From UBA6168 sp041741095 (lineage in GTDB: Bacteria; Bacteroidota; Bacteroidia; Chitinophagales; Saprospiraceae): a DNA stretch of 64,000 bases. The stretch lies in assembly GCA_041741095.1 (NCBI GenBank), contig JBGSKQ010000093.1, positions 62,001-126,000 on the forward strand. Direction: 5' to 3'. Shown here one piece after another: positions 61,785 to 64,000 of the stretch; position 1 is the first letter of the stretch, and each line of letters opens with the position of its first letter. A program made the translations under genes and the position numbers. Below the pieces are notes generated by a model. That model was given only the letters and a program-made list of their open reading frames with translations, ran no database searches and had not been told where the DNA came from.

Positions 61785-62861
61785 ATGTCCAACATCCAAG
61801 GCACCGATTTTCCACCAACGTTTTACGCCAGGTACCAAGTAGAAACCTTGTCGCCTGAGAAAATTGACGAACTGCTGGCCAATGCTTGGTTCCGCAGCGA
61901 CATCAACGTGTATGCATCATCGGTGAGGTTTATGGGCAGTGCCTGGCATTCCAGTTTGATGCTTCGCATAGCGCTTTCGGGTTTTACCTGGAAAAAGAAC
62001 CTGCGGAAATTGATGCGCCGCAACGACGGTATTTTCACCATTAAAATAGGCCCATTTGCCCCAAGCCAGGAAAAAGATGAGCTGTGGCGACTGTTCAAAA
62101 GCAGTGTACACCAATGGGTGCTGATACCGGAACTGAACCGCATTTTGTTTAAGGACAGGCCCGCCCATCTCTTCCATACCTGGGAGGTTTGCGTCTATCA
62201 TGGTCAGCGCCTGGTCGCCTTCAGTGCTTTCGACAAAGGAAAAACAAGCCTCGCCTCGCTCGAAGCAGCCTACGATCCCGCCTACAAGCAATACAGCCTG
62301 GGCATTTATACCATGCTCTTGGAAATTGATCACGCCATGAAGGATGGCATGAGCCACTATTATCCTGGCTTTTTGCCGAGGGATGTACCGATGTTTGAAT
62401 ATAAACTGCGGCCTGGCCAGGTCGAATTTTACCGATTGCAGGAAAAAAAATGGCTACCCTGGCAGGCGCTGAATGAACAGGACTGGCTATTGGAAGGAGT
62501 GATGGAGCGCCTTCAAAAATTGGAAATGGGTTGCCGGAAGGCCAAGCTGGCCGCACAAATCGCCTTTGGTTTTTTTAACCACATGCCTTCTGGCAAAATG
62601 TCCCCGGAAGCATACAACGTCATGCTGGTCGTGCTGCCTCCCAAAGGGTTAGATCATGAAATGCACTTCTTGGCTGCATGGGATCCTGTGCAGGCCCGTT
62701 TTTTATTGTTCAATGGCCAGATCGTACAGCCTGCCAATCACGGCATCAAATACCAAGGCAGCAATGTTTTGCACTTGATCAGGATAGTAAACCATGTTTA
62801 TTTAGGAGAAATGGCCGAGGAAGAAGCGGTGGTGTCGGCCCTGTTGGATGGGGCCGTGTAG
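61785..62861 (+). CDS. Arginyl/leucyl-tRNA-protein transferase-like (N-end rule, GNAT fold)
   Basis: A 358-residue protein resembling the Ate1/Bpt family, which adds an amino acid from tRNA to protein N-termini and marks them for degradation by the ClpS/Clp route. Family-like parts are LSPEKIDELLANAWFRSD, FTWKKNLRKLMRRN, YHGQRLVAFSAFDKGKTSLASL, AAYDPAYKQYSLGIYTMLLE and MSHYYPGFLPRDVPMFEYKLRPG. The N-terminal cysteine cluster of classical Ate1 is missing, and a C-terminal extension of over 100 residues is present. The call rests on pattern only. Confidence 0.6.
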   Translation: MSNIQGTDFPPTFYARYQVETLSPEKIDELLANAWFRSDINVYASSVRFMGSAWHSSLMLRIALSGFTWKKNLRKLMRRNDGIFTIKIGPFAPSQEKDELWRLFKSSVHQWVLIPELNRILFKDRPAHLFHTWEVCVYHGQRLVAFSAFDKGKTSLASLEAAYDPAYKQYSLGIYTMLLEIDHAMKDGMSHYYPGFLPRDVPMFEYKLRPGQVEFYRLQEKKWLPWQALNEQDWLLEGVMERLQKLEMGCRKAKLAAQIAFGFFNHMPSGKMSPEAYNVMLVVLPPKGLDHEMHFLAAWDPVQARFLLFNGQIVQPANHGIKYQGSNVLHLIRIVNHVYLGEMAEEEAVVSALLDGAV

Positions 62862-63358
62862 GCCAATAGTTGAGTTGAAAAAGTAAGTGAGACGCTGCAA
62901 AAAGGTGTAGGAACGTGTGCCTTTGACCGGGAAAAACGTATGCCCTCAGGGCGGATATTTTTTTGTTTTTTGAAAAGGGCGATGGCGGTTCAGCAGCGGA
63001 TTTGCTGTGCTAAAAGTGTTCAAGTGCTTCATCTGTCCAAGTTTTTGTAATAAAATAATGATACGTGATTTTTAACCTCTGAGAAAAGAACAGCCGCAAA
63101 GCGGCAGTGATATTTTGCCTATTGTTAGGTTACTTAGATTGATTTAATAGCAATGGGAAGAAATGAGAAAGGGAAGAAGTTCCTTTAAAAAACCAAGAAT
63201 TGTACCAAAAAACTCACGCCAAAAGAATGGAATGAAAAAAAATCTAAGCCAACAGCAATTGACATTCATCATCTTCCTACCCATGGTGGCCTCAATATAT
63301 TTGGCCCTCAAAAAATGGATGGGACAAGCTGCAAAAAGCCAACCGCCAATAACATCTA
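62862..63358. other. 497-bp spacer with small hairpins
   Basis: It contains GCCC-TCA-GGGC (62942-62952) followed at a short distance by T7, a possible weak terminator for the Ate-like gene, and a perfect GCCGC-AAA-GCGGC hairpin (63093-63105). A 79-codon frame (63163-63402) runs into queD and has one hydrophobic stretch (FIIFLPMVASIYLAL), but no support for being a gene. Confidence 0.4.
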
Positions 63359-63823
63359 ATGGAACAACCTTCAATCCGCCTCACCAAGCTATTTTCATTT
63401 GAAACGGCCCACGCCCTGCTCGGCTACGACGGGCCTTGCCGCAACATTCACGGCCATTCTTACCAATTGCATATTACCTTGATAGGCAAGCCTTTGCACA
63501 GCCCCGGCCACCCCAAAGACGGCATGGTGGCGGATTTTAAAGACATCAAAAACCTGGTAAAAGGGAAAGTGGTGGATCGGTACGACCATGCCCTGGTATT
63601 AAACGAAAAAACACCTCCGGCGGTGGTCATTGGACTGGAAGGCGTGTATGAAAAAATTATCCTGACACCATACCAGCCTACCTGCGAAAACTTGCTGATT
63701 GAAATTGTGGGCGAAATCCAAGCTGGCCTGGCAGACAGCCTTCGCCTTGTGAACGTGAAGTTGTTTGAAACTTCTACTTCTTATGCGGAATGGTGCGAGG
63801 GGGATCAGATTTGTTTCACCTGA
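63359..63823 (+). CDS. queD: 6-carboxy-tetrahydropterin synthase QueD
   Basis: A 154-residue enzyme of the PTPS/QueD family making 6-carboxytetrahydropterin on the way to queuosine. It has FSFETAHALLGYDGPCRNIHGHSYQLHI with the zinc His residues and the catalytic Cys, MVADFKDIKNLVK, PTCENL and VKLFETSTSYAEW. No other queuosine genes are in view. Its 3' end overlaps the convergent ferredoxin gene by 19 bp. Confidence 0.92.
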   Translation: MEQPSIRLTKLFSFETAHALLGYDGPCRNIHGHSYQLHITLIGKPLHSPGHPKDGMVADFKDIKNLVKGKVVDRYDHALVLNEKTPPAVVIGLEGVYEKIILTPYQPTCENLLIEIVGEIQAGLADSLRLVNVKLFETSTSYAEWCEGDQICFT

Positions 63824-64000
63824 ATAATATTGACTGGGCAAGCCCTGGCCGCTGCTTCGTTGGCCTCCAATGCACCGTCGTCGAGGCGCAGGGTATAGAT
63901 GCCCCTTTTTTCCTTGGCACCGAGCAAAACGCTTTTGCCGTCCTTTTTCGACATGCGCCAATAGGCATGGGCCAGCTCAACGCAATAATTGCAGCCGATG
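63805..64000 (-). CDS. Ferredoxin (4Fe-4S), 5' end cut by window
   Basis: The last 64 codons of a minus-strand frame open to the window edge (codons in register from 63999). It begins IGCNYCVELAHAYWRMS, which gives the C-x2-C-x2-C part of a 4Fe-4S motif if the next residue outside is Cys, and later RACPVNIIQVKQI supplies the fourth Cys-Pro. This is the small single-cluster ferredoxin type common in Bacteroidota. The stop (TGA, 63805-63807) lies inside queD. Confidence 0.8.
   Translation of the reverse strand, partial: IGCNYCVELAHAYWRMSKKDGKSVLLGAKEKRGIYTLRLDDGALEANEAAARACPVNIIQVKQI

Noticed and set aside
63163..63402. 79-codon frame before queD
   Set aside because: It overlaps the queD start in another frame and has no support beyond one hydrophobic stretch.

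Overview
The window looks like a chromosomal segment of a Bacteroidota member, most likely in or near the Saprospiraceae. The signs are a fused SecDF, type IX secretion (T9SS) sorting tails, a GWxTD-family protein, TAnnTTTG-like promoter boxes, Bacteroidota-type MraY and FtsZ architectures, weak Shine-Dalgarno use, and a giant surface protein with DSDNDGIPD-type calcium-binding repeats. No rRNA, tRNA, CRISPR array or insertion sequence was seen.

Left part (1-13 kb). The 3' part of secDF is followed by a minus-strand block of clpC, infC, rpmI and rplT. Next come a STAS-domain protein overlapping RNase Z, a Crp/Fnr-type regulator with a paired-palindrome site upstream, a secreted aspartyl protease, phosphatidylserine decarboxylase, a DciA/DUF721 protein and a VWA protein.

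DNA-repair island (13.3-20.1 kb). PdeM-type phosphoesterase, Lhr-like helicase, ATP-dependent DNA ligase and an SNM1-like exonuclease form the known ligase-associated DNA-damage set. An Rpn-family (PD-(D/E)XK) nuclease/transposase gene on the opposite strand splits it.

Middle (20-30 kb). A 1599-residue modular T9SS surface protein, an MscS channel, a GWxTD protein, a GT2 polyprenol-phosphate sugar transferase and a DUF2071 protein.

Division and cell-wall (dcw) cluster (30.3-48.5 kb). The order is mraZ-rsmH-ftsL-ftsI-murE-mraY-murD-ftsW-murG-murC-[two unknown AT-rich genes]-ftsQ-ftsA-ftsZ, ending at an intrinsic terminator. A clear MraZ-type operator precedes mraZ. Nearly every spacer that is not a short junction carries a foldback or tandem array of 7-9 bp units. 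A 71-bp palindromic element sits in frame inside murC. FtsW carries a long Gly/Arg/Tyr/Lys low-complexity tail.

Right part (48.9-64 kb). A 3785-residue giant secreted protein (CBM-like, PA14, LamG, Ig-like repeats, H-type-lectin-like, TSP3-like repeats), a small T9SS protein, an arginyl-tRNA-protein-transferase-like protein, QueD, and the 3' part of a ferredoxin gene at the edge.

The items most worth a second look are the dcw-spacer repeats, the in-frame palindromic element in murC, the unknown two-gene insert next to ftsQ, the FtsW tail and the distal copies of the MraZ box. All function calls are from reading motifs in the sequence; no database search was run.
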